From Cricetulus griseus (lineage: Eukaryota; Chordata; Mammalia; Rodentia; Cricetidae), in assembly GCF_003668045.3 (NCBI RefSeq), contig NC_048597.1, forward strand, positions 127,480,098 to 127,544,097: a stretch of DNA of 64,000 nucleotides. Reading direction: 5' to 3'. The translations under genes were made by a program, and so were the position numbers. Under the pieces are notes generated by a model that did no database searches, was not told the origin of the DNA, and was given only the letters and a program-made list of their open reading frames with translations. Shown one piece after another: positions 23,336 through 33,987 of the stretch; position 1 is the stretch's first letter, and each line of letters opens with the position of its first letter.

Positions 23336-24092
23336 CCATAACGAGCTTTCTCCACTCTGTGCTGCCTCTAGTTGTGTTCTCCTGAATCCCTAATTTCAAG
23401 TTATGTTCCACTACTTGGACGATGTCCTAGAGGTCTCAGAAACTGTCTCCCATCTTCAGGACACCATTATCTTGACCCAAACCTATATATCCTTCAATAT
23501 TTCTAATATTCTGGAATGTATACCTTTAACTGCTTGGTTATCTAAGCCAACATCCCAGGCATAATCCTGGGTCACCATCTCTAACGTGGAGAATTGCCAT
23601 GGTCTTCTGATAGAATGACTGATGCCAGTCGGATCATTTTTAGAAACACACAATTATCTCACCAACAACTCCCTGCTCCTGCCTTATCAGTGACCATCAT
23701 TTTATGTCTTGGGAGGCTCTCAATAATCTTCATGATAAACTTTGTTTATAGTAATAATGCTGCCTTCTCTTGTCTTTGTATTGCCCTTCTTGGTTTTGTG
23801 CCATACCCTACTCCCACCACTGGCAGCTGCATTCTTCTCTACAGGCTTTGTTGCCTTCCTTCCAGAGGCATACAGAGGAAGAACTGTGATAAACTAACTG
23901 AGCATTGCCTCAGTTCCTGTTCTGACTTCAGCACTATTCAGCCAGGGCTTGAAAGCATCAGGGAGTTCAAGCATTAGAGTCTGACTGAATGTGCCATAAA
24001 CCTGGAAAGGATAATATTGCTTCATTTGGTCAAATCCCCCAGTGTTCAAAGAAGGGAAGGACACAAAAACTGTATGAATAAACACACGGTTG
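23336..24092. other. unassigned DNA
   Basis: A 127-codon + frame at 23594-23977 overlaps a minus frame and shows no domain. I see no gene. Confidence 0.4.
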
Positions 24093-24094
24093 CT

Positions 24095-24285
24095 CAGTAG
24101 TGGTGGCACACACCTTTAATGCCAGCACTTGGGAGGCAGAGGCAGGTAGATCTCTATGAGTTCGAAACTAGGTTGGTCTACAGAGCTAGTTCCAGAACAG
24201 TCAATGCTGTTCCACAGTGAAACCCTGTCTCGAAAAACCAAACCAAACCAAACAAACCAAACAACAACAAAACAGCAGGGGTGAG
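24095..24285 (+). mobile_element. B1 SINE, well preserved
   Basis: B1 landmarks are intact: GGTGGCACACACCTTTAATG CCAGCACTTGGGAGG, AGAGGCAGGTAGATCTCTAT GAGTTCGA, CTACAGAGCTAGTTCCAGAA and GAAACCCTGTCTCGAAAAAC. An interrupted (AACCAA)n tail follows. The Pol III A and B boxes (GGTGGCACAC and GAGTTCGAAAC) are recognisable. It is the youngest-looking SINE in the window. Confidence 0.93.
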
Positions 24286-24785
24286 TGTGGAGCTAAGTCT
24301 TTTACTCTGTGGGGTTTAGAGTTCAGTGTTCTGCTTCAAGGACAAATCTTCCCCAGGTTAAGGCATACATCTGAATGCTTTTGTTCCATGGAGAAAATCA
24401 TTTCCCATCTGGAGTGCCTCATAGGTCTTAATTGGTTATATAGATAATCCAGTTGTCCTCTTCCACTGAACATCTGTATGTTGAAATTGTGCAATATCAA
24501 ATAATTTTAACAGAGTCCTTTCTCAAAGGTACACTTGTAGATAGGTGACTTAGGTTTGAAGCTTGACACTGGAGGAGTCTGACAAAAATGAAGTTAAGTG
24601 GACCAGGATGATCCAGATACCAATGCCAATTCAAACGCTCAGTAGCTGCTACAAGTCTATTGGGCAACATAATTTAAATAATTAAGCCTATTAAGTTAAT
24701 TAGTCAAACATTTTTAAAAATTCACCATTTGTTTATACTTCCACATGCTCTCTTGCTTATTTTTCATTCAGAAAGTGTCATGCCA
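24286..24785. other. unassigned DNA
   Basis: Nothing recognised. Confidence 0.4.
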
Positions 24786-24915
24786 GAGAGAGAGAGAGAC
24801 AGAGGGAGAGGGAGAGGGAGAGGGAGAGAGACAGAGAAGAGGGAGAGGGAGAGGGAGAGAGACAGAGAAGAGGGAGAGGGAGAGGGAGAGAGAGAGAGAG
24901 AGAGAGAAAGAGGAA
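24786..24915. repeat. (GAGAGG)n purine tract with 31-bp period
   Basis: Polypurine sequence. ACAGAGAAG recurs at 24831 and 24862, giving a 31-base second-level period built from GAGAGG and GA units. The arginine/glutamate-rich frames across it are artefacts. Confidence 0.93.
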
Positions 24916-25944
24916 AAAAGAAAAAGAAAGGAATCTGCTTGCCCCATATGTCAGCACTGTGGCATGCTGGGAATATTTAGACAGGGTAGATATTAAATTG
25001 TCTCAGCATGGTCCCCCACAATCACAATCATATGAATCTAGGTCCATATTTCGGGATTATTTACATTAAAAATAGTACCTTGCTTGTTCAGTCCCAATTC
25101 CTAGAATTTAATCTGTTTGCTGGCTGTATAGACAGCCTTGTTCATTCCCCATTTTCATGCCAAACCAGGTTGTTGGCTGGAGGAAACCACACCACTCCTT
25201 CCCCTGGGATAATGGACTCAGATTTGCCACCGTGGCTTCTAGCCAGTTCTGTGAAGGTTGCCCTTGAGAGTATGCCTCCCTGGAGAGAAAGAACAAAAGA
25301 GTGAAAACAATTAGCACTAGATGGACTCAAAACTTACCCAATCTTTGGAGCCTGGCATACTTGATTTTTGGGGGTTCACAAAGTTTTACCAGATTAAAAC
25401 AAGGAATGTCCTGCAGAGTGTCCCTTCTCTAGCTGAGAAAACCCTCACAGCAGCGTCGTCTAAAGGTGATCGAGTGGGCCAGAGAGGCAGCAGCACCCCA
25501 GCCCAGAATCATCCCAGCCTTGTACATCAGCAGAGCATGAGCAGGGAAAGTTACTGGTTTTACTTTGTTCTTTACCCAGAGACAAAGAACTTATAAGCAC
25601 TCTTTGGAAGCTTGTTGAGAGATAATTTGCTCCAATTTCTCCCCCTGTGGATGGGCCATTTCCTCTCTCAGTCATAAAGCGGGAAGAAAGAACAGATTAA
25701 TCAGCCCACTCATTCTAACCTTCCACAGTTTCAGAGACTGTTGTTTCAAAGAAATTTTCCTCAGGCTGTCACTTTTCTGTCATTTGAATGTTAACCCCTT
25801 CATGACCCACATCCTGCGCTTAGGCCAGGCTTTGCTCTTCATCAGTCAATGGAAAGCAACAGGACCTTCTCCCATTCAGGAGCCAGGTGGAAAAGACCCC
25901 TGGAGCAAAGGACTGCTGAGTCTTTCAGATTGGGCCTGGTCAGT
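24916..25944. other. unassigned DNA, 1 kb
   Basis: Short opposite-strand frames overlap (25008-25330, 25321-25675). No domain or repeat recognised. Confidence 0.4.
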
Positions 25945-25952
25945 CACTAGAA

Positions 25953-26251
25953 CAGCGGTTCTCAACCTTCCTAATGCTACGACCCTTTAGTGTAGTTCCA
26001 CATACTCCTTCTCCCTTTGCTTAATTAATATATCATTCTCCAGGTCTCAGCTGAGCCATTGTTTTGTTCTCAAAATTTGTGGTTAGTGAACCCCCAACCA
26101 TAAAATTATTTTCATTGCTACTTCATAACTATAATTTTGCTATTGTTATGAATATCTGATTGTAAATAGCTGATATGCAGGATATCTGCTATGCGACACA
26201 CTCCTCTGCACCCTCTCAAGGGATCAAGGCCCATAGGCTGAGAAACCACTG
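25953..26251 (-). mobile_element. URR1-type hAT-Charlie element with internal insertion
   Basis: Terminal CAGCGGTTCTCAACCTTCCT and GGCTGAGAAACCACTG inverted repeats. The flanks are CACTAGAA (25945-25952) and CACTACAG (26252-26259), a 6/8 target duplication of hAT length. Internal URR1 sequence (GAACCCCCAACCATAAAATT; TTTGCTATTGTTATGAATAT; TATGCAGGATATCTGCTATG) is interrupted at about 26003-26079 by roughly 77 bases that are not part of the consensus I know. Confidence 0.85.
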
Positions 26252-26281
26252 CACTACAGGAAGACTGACGTTACAGAGATT

Positions 26282-26283
<2 letters not shown>

Positions 26284-26325
<42 letters not shown>
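26284..26325. repeat. (CA)n microsatellite
   Basis: A pure run of 21 AC units. Confidence 0.96.
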
Positions 26326-26327
<2 letters not shown>

Positions 26328-26364
26328 GAGCTATCTCCCCAATCCAGCTTTTCCTCTTGCCTTT

Positions 26365-26790
26365 TAAATAAACACTTTATGCATGTCTGCCATATGCCAA
26401 GCACCAAAGATAAAACTATAAACAAAAGAATCTTTGCCCTCAAGAATCTCCTAGGAAAGGAGAAACGGGTTCTGGCTTGGAGTGGGGATTGGGAGAAATT
26501 TTGAGAACAAAACAATGGTTCAGCTGAGATCTGATCTGCTAATTCAGCAAAAGGAGAAAGGGTTTCTAGAAGAGGCCACTAACTGTGCAAAGACCCTGTG
26601 GGTGGGTGGACACAGAGTACCCATCACTGACCCAGAAGCATGGAGGAACTGTGGGATGGTCCAAGATAAGGCTGTAGAGGCTAGACAAGAACTCAGGCCA
26701 CTCCTGAAGGTTTCAGTCTTTATATTATAATTAAATGTAATAGAAATAGTATGTGTTTTGCCTGATAGGAAACCACTGAACTATTCAAAC
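26365..26790 (-). mobile_element. L2 LINE fragment, reverse orientation
   Basis: GCATGTCTGCCATATGCCAA GCACC, TTTGCCCTCAAGAATCTCCT, CAGCTGAGATCTGATCTGC, GAAGAGGCCACTAACTGTGC AAAGACCC, CTGTAGAGGCTAGACAAG and GGAAACCACTGAAC follow the order of the reverse L2 3' region. The 82-codon + frame at 26482-26730 lies inside it. Confidence 0.55.
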
Positions 26791-26929
26791 TAAAATGTAC
26801 ATTAAGGCAGTATGATCTCTAACTTACCAGCCGACAGAATGAACTGTACATTGTTTACTGTTGGTTAAAATCCTCTGCCCCCATTTCCACCCCTAACCAC
26901 CATCTCGTTCATGTTCCAATTGCCCTGTT

Positions 26930-27285
26930 GTGGTGAATCTGCACGGTCAGTTTGGCTGGACTTAGAATAATGGCGGAAATATGCTTCTGGCTGTATCTAT
27001 GAGTGTGTTTCCAGAAAGGTTTAGTTGAAGAGAAACCTTCCCTGAATATGGGTGATGCCATCCTCTTGGCAGGATCTCAACAGAATGGAAGGTCTCAGTG
27101 CCAGGTTCATCTCTCCTGTCTCCTGGTGTGGAGTCCATATGACTGGCTTCCTCATGCTTCTGTTGCCATGCCTTCCTGCCACAATGGACGGCACCCTTAT
27201 GGTTATCCAGAATAAACCTTCCTTTCCTCAGTTGCTTTTTGTAGGCATTTTGTCATGACAACAAGAACAGTAGCCAATATGCCCT
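26930..27285 (+). mobile_element. rodent MaLR LTR
   Basis: GTGGTGAATCTGCACGGTCA, TGTTTCCAGAAAGGTTTAG, TTCTGTTGCCATGCCTTCCT, CCAGAATAAACCTTCCTTTC (with AATAAA poly-A signal) and GGCATTTTGTCATGACAACA AGAACAGTAGCC follow the old MaLR LTR in sense orientation. It is the same family as 23005, 41180, 46295 and 50515. Confidence 0.72.
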
Positions 27286-27289
27286 AGGT

Positions 27290-27495
27290 ACAGTAGATTC
27301 CATCTTCTCCATGTTGCTCTCTCACCTTGCCTCATGCTGCCTGGGACTCCATATATTTGATTCTATCAGTCCTTCAGTCTGAAATGAACATGCTGCATGC
27401 TCTGTGAAACTGGAGTACTGTCCATCCAGACATGCCCTGTACAGAGCCAGAGCCATAGTTGATTTTTAATAAACATGAATGAGTGAATGGATGGA
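27290..27495 (+). mobile_element. L2/MIR 3' end fragment
   Basis: The sequence ends GATTTTTAATAAACATGAAT GAGTGAATGGATGG, the L2/MIR 3' terminus. The upstream part (CTCCATGTTGCTCTCTCACC; AAACTGGAGTACTGTCC) is only loosely L2-like. Confidence 0.45.
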
Positions 27496-27605
27496 TGTTT
27501 TACAATTTTGAATGTGATCCCACCCACTCCAGGCACTCATTCCTGGTTCTCCAAGTTGGAACAGTGTTAGGAGCCAGTGCGTATGTAAGGAGCCATTGGA
27601 AGCTG

Positions 27606-27617
27606 TGCGCATGCGCA
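27606..27617. promoter_or_regulatory. NRF1-type palindrome in IAP LTR U3
   Basis: TGCGCATGCGCA is a perfect 12-base palindrome matching the NRF1 consensus, with four CpGs kept. Binding is inferred. Confidence 0.55.
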
Positions 27618-27663
27618 ATGGGTAACTTTGTAACTTTCCTGCCCTTAGTCTCCACCCCTCCCG

Positions 27664-27671
27664 TGACGTCA
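27664..27671. promoter_or_regulatory. CRE (ATF/CREB) site in IAP LTR U3
   Basis: TGACGTCA is a perfect 8-base CRE at the position where IAP LTRs carry their CRE/ATF site. Confidence 0.65.
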
Positions 27672-27754
27672 TATGGTTCGATCAGCTGATGTCACATGTT
27701 CCGAGGGTTTCAGCCGGTCAGAATGTAACACTTCTGAGGCGACGGTTGCCAGCC

Positions 27755-27761
27755 TATATAA
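27755..27761 (+). promoter_or_regulatory. TATA box of IAP LTR
   Basis: TATATAA lies upstream of the inferred R region, with ATTAAA 64 bases further downstream as the poly-A signal. It would drive transcription rightwards into flanking DNA if not silenced. Confidence 0.6.
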
Positions 27762-27907
27762 GGAGGGGTTTTTGGGCGTTCAGGGTCTCCATTTTGTAAG
27801 CTTATCCTTTTCCTCTCAAGAGGCATTAAAGCTTTACTGCAGAAGGATCCTGAGGAGTGTCCCCGTGTCGTTTTTGCTGGCGAGGCGGTTAGCGCGGGAC
27901 AGAACAG

Positions 27908-29199
27908 GTTGATCTTTCCTTGCTACTATCCTGGGCGACGCCTTATTCTGGTTATAACATTGGAATTTTCCAGTCCCATCTTTAAGAAAAGGTGCAGGAA
28001 CACATACCCAGTATACCCAACTCAAGTCAAGGCTTAGAAGGAGCCCTTTGCCACCTGCCCTGCTGCCTCTACTGCGTGGCATCAGTCTTTCTTCTCTGCT
28101 CCTGCTCCCTCTGGCTCTCAATAAGTGCATGCCATGCAGCAGGAAGGAGGCCTTCCTTGAGAGCATTGATGCTGCACTGGGCTTCTCCCTCTATTTGCTC
28201 CCAAGCTGCCAATCACTGGGATATTGCAGCCTTTCTGTAGCTACCCTACCCACACATGTCTAAAGGCAGTGGTGGCACTGAAACGTGGCATCTGCCATCA
28301 TTAACACTGTGTCACACTTTGTAATCAGCTCTGTAATATCTATGCTTGGAGTCAATTGTGTCAAGAAATGTCTCCTCAACAGTTGACTCTGTTTTTTGAT
28401 TGCTCCTTGCATGATACCCCAAACTACTCAAATCAAACCAGAGCAAGACCCTCTCCAGCAGCAGCGCTGACCAAATTGGCTGAGTGAAGGTCTGTCATCT
28501 AGCATAGTTTCTGCAAGCTGCTTTGAAACAGAGCAATGTGAGCTAAGAAGAGAAGGCTCTGTGTGGTTCTATCCCTGGCAGGCACATCTGTGACCAAATC
28601 ATTATCAGAGCCTAACAGTAGAGTGATGACATACGCTTTTAAGCTATGACTGGTGCCCACCCACCTGTGTCCAGGCAAGGAGCCTCTTCCACACTGTTAA
28701 GAGTTGGAGGGATTGCCCAGAGTCTTGCTCTATCATATAGGCATGGGGAAATAGGAACTATGCAAGCTTCCTGTCTTCGCTAAGTAAATGTCTATACCCA
28801 GCCTGGATCTGTAACTTGTTTTTCTCAGGTCACCCTGGATGGCACTAATCAAAGTTCCCATCAACCAAAATAGTGTTAATTTTTAGTTCTAGTTGGAGAG
28901 GTTTCACTGCTCCAAAAGTTTCCCCAGGCTTGATGTGCCTGTGCTAGGCATTTATTTCTTAATGAAGAGACACATATGTGGACACATGTGCACACACCTA
29001 ATATGGAACGAAAATAGACAAGGCTATTGCCTTCTTACTCTTTCATGTTCTCCCCTGCCATCCATCACACACTCACAGGGCCAGATAGATCTCTTTTAGC
29101 ACACCTCTAAACAAGTGGATACCCGGGGGGGACTTGAATTGGGGTGGGAGTGGTGCTCGTCAGTTCAGACCCACACCAAAGGCTATATGCATTAATGTC
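27908..29199. other. unassigned DNA, 1.3 kb
   Basis: Opposite-strand frames overlap at 27834-28263. No domain and no recognisable repeat. Confidence 0.4.
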
Positions 29200-29227
29200 T
29201 TGTGTGTGTGTGTGTGTGTGTGTGTGT
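29200..29227. repeat. (TG)n microsatellite
   Basis: A pure run of about 14 TG units. Confidence 0.95.
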
Positions 29228-30099
29228 ACAGATATTAGCTGAATCGAGCATTGTGGTGAGGTGACAGCTAGAATAACTAAGCATCTTGTAGATGTAGATC
29301 AGTATGAGGATCTTTTGGAGCCTTGGAAGACACATTCCACAGCAGGAGTCCAGATCGTGTCCTGGCAGTGGGCAGATGGTCAGTCAACATCTTTTCCTTT
29401 GCTTTTTCCTTTCTTAACTATTTTTATTTCAAGAATTTGGGATTTTTTTTCCCTATCAGATTTCTTTTCCCTTGGGGAAAATCTGATAGTAATTCACAGC
29501 TTGGTACAAACCTACACTGCCCATGCTCTCCTTCTTGACCTAAAATTTGCATTCAATAGCAAATTAAAAATTAGAGTGCATTGTGTTGTGTTCGCAGGAT
29601 TCTAGGAATCGGGATGAAATGAAAGGGAAGTGAAGACTTTTCCTCCATAGTCTGCACCCAGGCACAGACCCGGGCACCCATGTGATGGCTATGTGTTCTA
29701 TGTGAGTATCCACATGGGAACAGGCCCTGACAGTAGTGTGCAAGAGAATTCAGGCTAGCAGCACGTGGTGTCCATCTTCCTTCTGAAGCTATTAAAAGCC
29801 TGGCCATAGCCCTTCTCATCATGGAAAGAAATCTAGCGGAGCCCTTGCCACCTACCCAGTGCCAAGTGGAAAGAAGCACAATTCGGAGTTATTTTATTAA
29901 TAGTTGGGAAGCCAAGATAAGGAGTGATCACATTACCCCTGGCTACAACATATTTGAAGAGGGGGCCTTCCTCCCATCAGCTCAAGCCTGGAGTTGTTCT
30001 CAGAGAACCTTCATATCCTCTGAAAGATATTTGGAAAAATTTAAAAGAAAAATCACTATGCTATCCACCTTCTCTGGCATGCACCTATGAGAATAAACT

Positions 30100-30101
<2 letters not shown>
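29228..30101. other. unassigned DNA
   Basis: Nothing recognised. Frames such as 29261-29605 show no domain. Confidence 0.4.

Positions 30102-30167
<66 letters not shown>
30102..30167. repeat. compound (CT)n(GT)n microsatellite
   Basis: CT from 30102 to 30150 and GT from 30151 to 30167. Confidence 0.96.
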
Positions 30168-30169
30168 GT

Positions 30170-30330
30170 ATGGTGTGCGGTGTATATGAATGTCAAGGAA
30201 CTGATGCTGTTGAGGTTAAAGAGCAACTTGCAAAATTTGTTTCTCTTTTATTCCCTTAGTCCCAGGGATCAAACTCAGGTTACCAGGCTTGGTGGCAAAT
30301 GCCTTTACTGGCTGACCTATCTCACCAGAT
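30170..30330 (-). mobile_element. B3/B2-like SINE fragment, reverse orientation
   Basis: CCCAGGGATCAAACTCAGGT TACCAGGCTTGGTGGCAAAT and GCTGACCTATCTCACCAG are the reverse complement of a tRNA-like B3/B2 head. The body is diverged. Confidence 0.6.
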
Positions 30331-30334
30331 GTTC

Positions 30335-30560
30335 ACAAGGTCTCTCATTGGACCTGGAATGCACTGATTTGGCTAGGCTGCCTGGCTAATGAGCTACTGG
30401 GATCTGCCTGTGTCCTCCCTCCCCCTGCTCCTTAGCACTTACACTAGTAAGCTTATACTAGTAAGTCTGGTTTTATCTGGGTGCCAGTGACACAAACTTG
30501 GGCCCTCATGCTTGTGCAGCAAACAGTTTACTCACTGATCTGTCTTCACGACCCTGTCCT
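30335..30560 (-). mobile_element. B4-family SINE, reverse orientation
   Basis: AAGGTCTCTCATTGGACCTG GAATGC, TTGGCTAGGCTGCCTGGCTA, TACTGGGATCTGCCTGTGTC and CTCATGCTTGTGCAGCAAAC then CTCACTGATCTGTC follow the B1-plus-ID composite in reverse. A small local duplication (ACTAGTAAGC / ACTAGTAAGT, 30444-30466) sits in its middle. Confidence 0.68.
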
Positions 30561-31174
30561 ATGTTTTATGCAAGAAAATACCTCATTCACTGTGGCTGTT
30601 ATGTGAAAGTGTGGCCCCCAGTGGGCACACATCATGATGAGGCCATCAAAAGGAGTAGAAAAGAAAACATTAGAAGGTAAAGAACCAGGCAATAACTTGT
30701 CCACCAGAAATAACAAAGCCTTGAGAGGAGTAAGAGGGCAGTGATGGGATGGGGAACCTGTGTCCACTTTGGAGGGAACTTAAAGACTTTTTAGCTAGTA
30801 AGCAAATGAAAGATGTTCCAGTTGCTTTACAGCTGTTGCTCAGCTTTCACAGACCTCGGGAAGCCCATGCATGCTCTTAGCTCAGAATCAGGTCGAGTTA
30901 ATTCTTGAGAACTACACTATAAAGTGTAACATTCTCAGCTCGGGGTGAACCTGTAGAGAGTGCTGGTCTTTCTTTGGGCATGAACAAGGGAAGCCAGGTA
31001 GCTACATCTAAGTTTCCTGAGTCAGAGCTGAGGTGAAGGCAGGCTCACCTATCGTTCTGTGTTTGCTACCCTCAGTTTGCAATACAAGGGACTCTGAAAG
31101 TTGTTACAACAGGGTTCACAGATCGTCTTGGAAGGTGAATGCGATTTAAAAGCAAATAGCTAATTTCAGACACT
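30561..31174. other. unassigned DNA
   Basis: Nothing recognised. Confidence 0.4.
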
Positions 31175-32316
31175 AGAAACTGGTGAGACATCCCATGTTC
31201 ATAGATTGGTAGAATTCATATTGAAAAAAAATGAACATTCTACCAAACGCTATTTACACATTCAATGCAATCCCAACCAAAATTCCTATCTCACTCTTCT
31301 CAAAAATAGAAAGAAAACTATCCTAAAATTTGTATGTTACCACAAAAACTGAGATAGCCAAAGCAATCTTGAGTAAAAAGAACAACACTGGAGGGATTTC
31401 AACTCTGGAACAATATTGAAGATCCAAGCAAGCATGAGTACATGTAACTACAGTTATCTATATTCAACAAAGATACAAAAAACATAAGCTGGAGAAAAGA
31501 CATCTTCAACAAATGGTGCTGGGAAAACTGGATGTCCACATGCAGAAGAGTAAAATTAGATCCACATCTATCACTTTGCACAAAAGCTAACTCCAAATGG
31601 ATCAAAGGCCTAAACCTTAAACCCGAAGCACTGAATGTGCCAGAAGAAAACATAGGCATTACCCCACATGGTATAGGTGTAGGAAAGGACTTCCTGGTAG
31701 GACTCCATTTGCCCAGGAGTTAAGGCCAACAATTGGCAAGTGGGACTTCACAAGACTAAAAAGCTTCTGCACAGCTAAAGAAATCATCAACTGAGTGAAG
31801 AGGAAGTACAGAGACCAGGAGAGAATCTTCACCTTCTATACATCTCACACAATCAATGTCCACAATAATAAAGAACTCAAAAATCAAATGACCCATTCAA
31901 AAAGTGGGCTTGAGGCTTTAATGGGGAGTTCTCAAAAAGAAGAAATAAAAATGGCCAAGAAATATCTCAAAAAAAAATATGTCACCATCATCTCTAGCAA
32001 TTAGGGAAATGTAAATGCAAACAGCATTGAGAGTTCACCTTACCCTGTTAGGATGGTAAAGAGCAACCAAACAGCAAACCTGGAGAGGATCTAGGGAAAG
32101 GGAGTCCCATTTGCTGTTGGTGGGGATGTAACCACACAGCCATTGTGGAAACCAGTGTGGAGAATTCTCACAAAGCTGAAACTAGATCTATCATATGACC
32201 CAACTATACTACTTTGTGTATTTTCTCTTATCTATGGGTCCCGGCTCCAAGTCTTTAGGTAGAAGTATAGTTCTCATCCCTCAACAAAGAACTTTCTCAT
32301 TGCAACAGACAGACCA
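31175..32316 (+). mobile_element. 5'-truncated Lx-type L1: ORF2 C-terminus and start of 3' UTR
   Basis: Begins within ORF2 (CATCCCATGTTCATAGATTG, TTCAATGCAATCCCAACCAA AATTCC) and reads through the cysteine-rich C-terminal region. A frame at 31532-31723 retains KLDPHL, NSKWIKGLNL and ENIG, characteristic of L1 ORF2. Stops and frameshifts are frequent. The 3' UTR starts near 32215 (CTTATCTATGGGTCC; AACTTTCTCATTGCAACAGA) and is cut at 32316 by an LTR. It continues at 32790. Confidence 0.85.
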
Positions 32317-32783
32317 TGTTACGATAAATCTTTCCGCCAAAAGCCGCCTGAGCCCCACCACCACGTGTGAGCTTTATGCCAGCCGCCCGCCGGAGTTAGG
32401 CCCAAATGAATACACAGAAACTTGTATTAGGTACAAAGCTGCTTGGCCAATGACTAGGATTCTCATCTGTTAGTTCAGTCTCAATTATCATACATCTATG
32501 TATTTTATAAGACTTATCTTATCGGGCGCCTTATTGGCGTCCCTCCTTGCTGGTGGATCACATTGTGCTGCTGGAGCAGTTGTGGAGGGGAAAAGAGGGC
32601 TCTTCCTATTTCTCCTTCGCTTAAATATGAGTCTCCTTGCTATGTCACTTCCTGCCTGGATCATCACTTCTCTACTACATTTCCCAGAATCCTCTTTAAC
32701 TCCTAGTCCTTGCTTGCCATTGGCCAAACTATTTTATTCAACAATCAATAAGATAAACATACACAAAAGTACTTCCCCCATCA
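32317..32783 (-). mobile_element. mys-like solo LTR nested in L1 3' UTR
   Basis: A 467-bp LTR on the minus strand. On the + strand it starts TGTTACGATAAATC and ends CCCCCATCA (TG...CA). It is flanked by perfect 6-bp duplications AGACCA at 32311-32316 and 32784-32789. Removing the LTR and one duplication rejoins the L1 3' UTR without a gap. It carries the family double GATA/TATA block (32494-32524, minus strand). It is about 100 bp longer than the copy at 784, mostly from a GA-rich block in the middle. Confidence 0.88.
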
Positions 32784-32789
32784 AGACCA

Positions 32790-33277
32790 TTATAGAAAAC
32801 CACAACTAATCAAAAATGCAGAGACTAAAAGATCATGTGGTGCCCAGTTCCAAGTGATACATCTACAACTCAACTTCTACATCGAAGACTCGGGTACTGC
32901 TGTGGAAGAGAATAGCGGGAAGATTGTAAGAGCAAACGGAACAGGAAGTCTACTGTACAAGTGTGTCTCCTAGAAATGTCAGAGGAGCTATATCTATGAA
33001 GTCTCACCAATACGGCTGCCTAAGCAAGAGTTGAACAAGGATCACACAATTCACATGCTACTGTGGAAGGAGGGAAGCTCATGAGGCCTCAACCCTAGAC
33101 AAGGAACTACAGGTAACTAAGGAGTAGGGGGAAGAGCCTCACCAGGGAAGAGCCTCCTCAGTTCATGGGCTGCTTGTATGTAGCAGTTCCCACTATCAAA
33201 TGGTCAGCCCTGAGATGCAGCATGCAAGTAACGTATGGACCGAACAGGTTGCATTTGTATATTCAGGTGTCAGAATG

Positions 33278-33373
<96 letters not shown>

Positions 33374-33510
33374 GAGACAGACAGAAACAGAAAGAGACAA
33401 AAACCAATGAGTGACCATGAATTTGAGAGGTGCAAGGAAGAGGTATATGGGAAGAATTGGAGGGAAGAAGGGGAGAGAGAAACTGATAGGATTATAATTT
33501 CAAAAACTAA
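32790..33510 (+). mobile_element. L1 (Lx-type) 3' UTR, continued
   Basis: Resumes with TTATAGAAAACCACAACTAA TC and follows the rodent Lx 3' UTR: TGTGTCTCCTAGAAATGTCA, GTCTCACCAATACGGCTGCC TAAGC, ATGAGGCCTCAACCCTAGAC, AATGGTCAGCCCTGAGATGC. It ends in an A-rich tail near 33500 (TTATAATTTCAAAAACTAAA). A TG/GA microsatellite has expanded inside it where Lx elements usually hold a TGTATG-rich run. Confidence 0.85.
33276..33369. repeat. compound (TG)n(GA)n microsatellite inside L1 3' UTR
   Basis: TG from 33276 to 33320 with one extra G, then GA to 33369. Confidence 0.96.
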
Positions 33511-33987
33511 AAAACCCTTATATACACTAGCTCATTTCCTATGCACTGGAATGATTTGCCTCTGAATGGATTTCCCCTGATCCTTTCCCTTGGTTCTTTC
33601 CTCCTGGATCCTTTAGCCTTCTACACTGAACCAGCAGAACATTAACTCATGAATCCTCCAATGAAGATGATAAAAGGAAGGAGGGAGGAAAGACACTGAA
33701 GAGGGACACTGGTCCTGACTCGCCTTGCTCACCTTGTGGAGATCCACAGACACCCAGTGAGGGGTGTGGCAGGAGAGAGAGACAAGAGTTGTCAGCACAA
33801 GCCACCTACAAGTGTCACACCACAGGATCCAATTCAATGCTGGAGAAGCTTGAAGGGAGAAATCCTGGGAGATTCCATGGGATCTGAAGCTGACCAAAAA
33901 AATACTGACACTTGTCTTTTCATCACCTATGAGATCTGCACACTGGCAGTTCTCAGATAGGAAACTGCACTTAGTGTTTCTTTCTTT
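33511..33987. other. unassigned DNA
   Basis: Nothing recognised. Confidence 0.4.

Larger units (their letters stand above)
27565..27901 (+). mobile_element. IAP-type (ERVK) solo LTR
   Basis: A 337-bp LTR that begins TGTTAGGAGCC and ends GGGACA. It is flanked by perfect 6-bp duplications GAACAG at 27559-27564 and 27902-27907. The layout is that of intracisternal A-particle LTRs. U3 has a palindromic CRE and an NRF1-type site, then a TATATAA box at 27755-27761, an ATTAAA poly-A signal at 27825-27830, and AAAGCTTTACTGCAGAAGG, very close to the IAP R/U5 AAAGCTTTGCCGCAGAAG. The length and 6-bp duplication fit IAP. No internal gag-pol sequence remains, so LTR-LTR recombination removed it. CpGs are unusually well preserved, suggesting a relatively young insertion. 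Confidence 0.9.
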
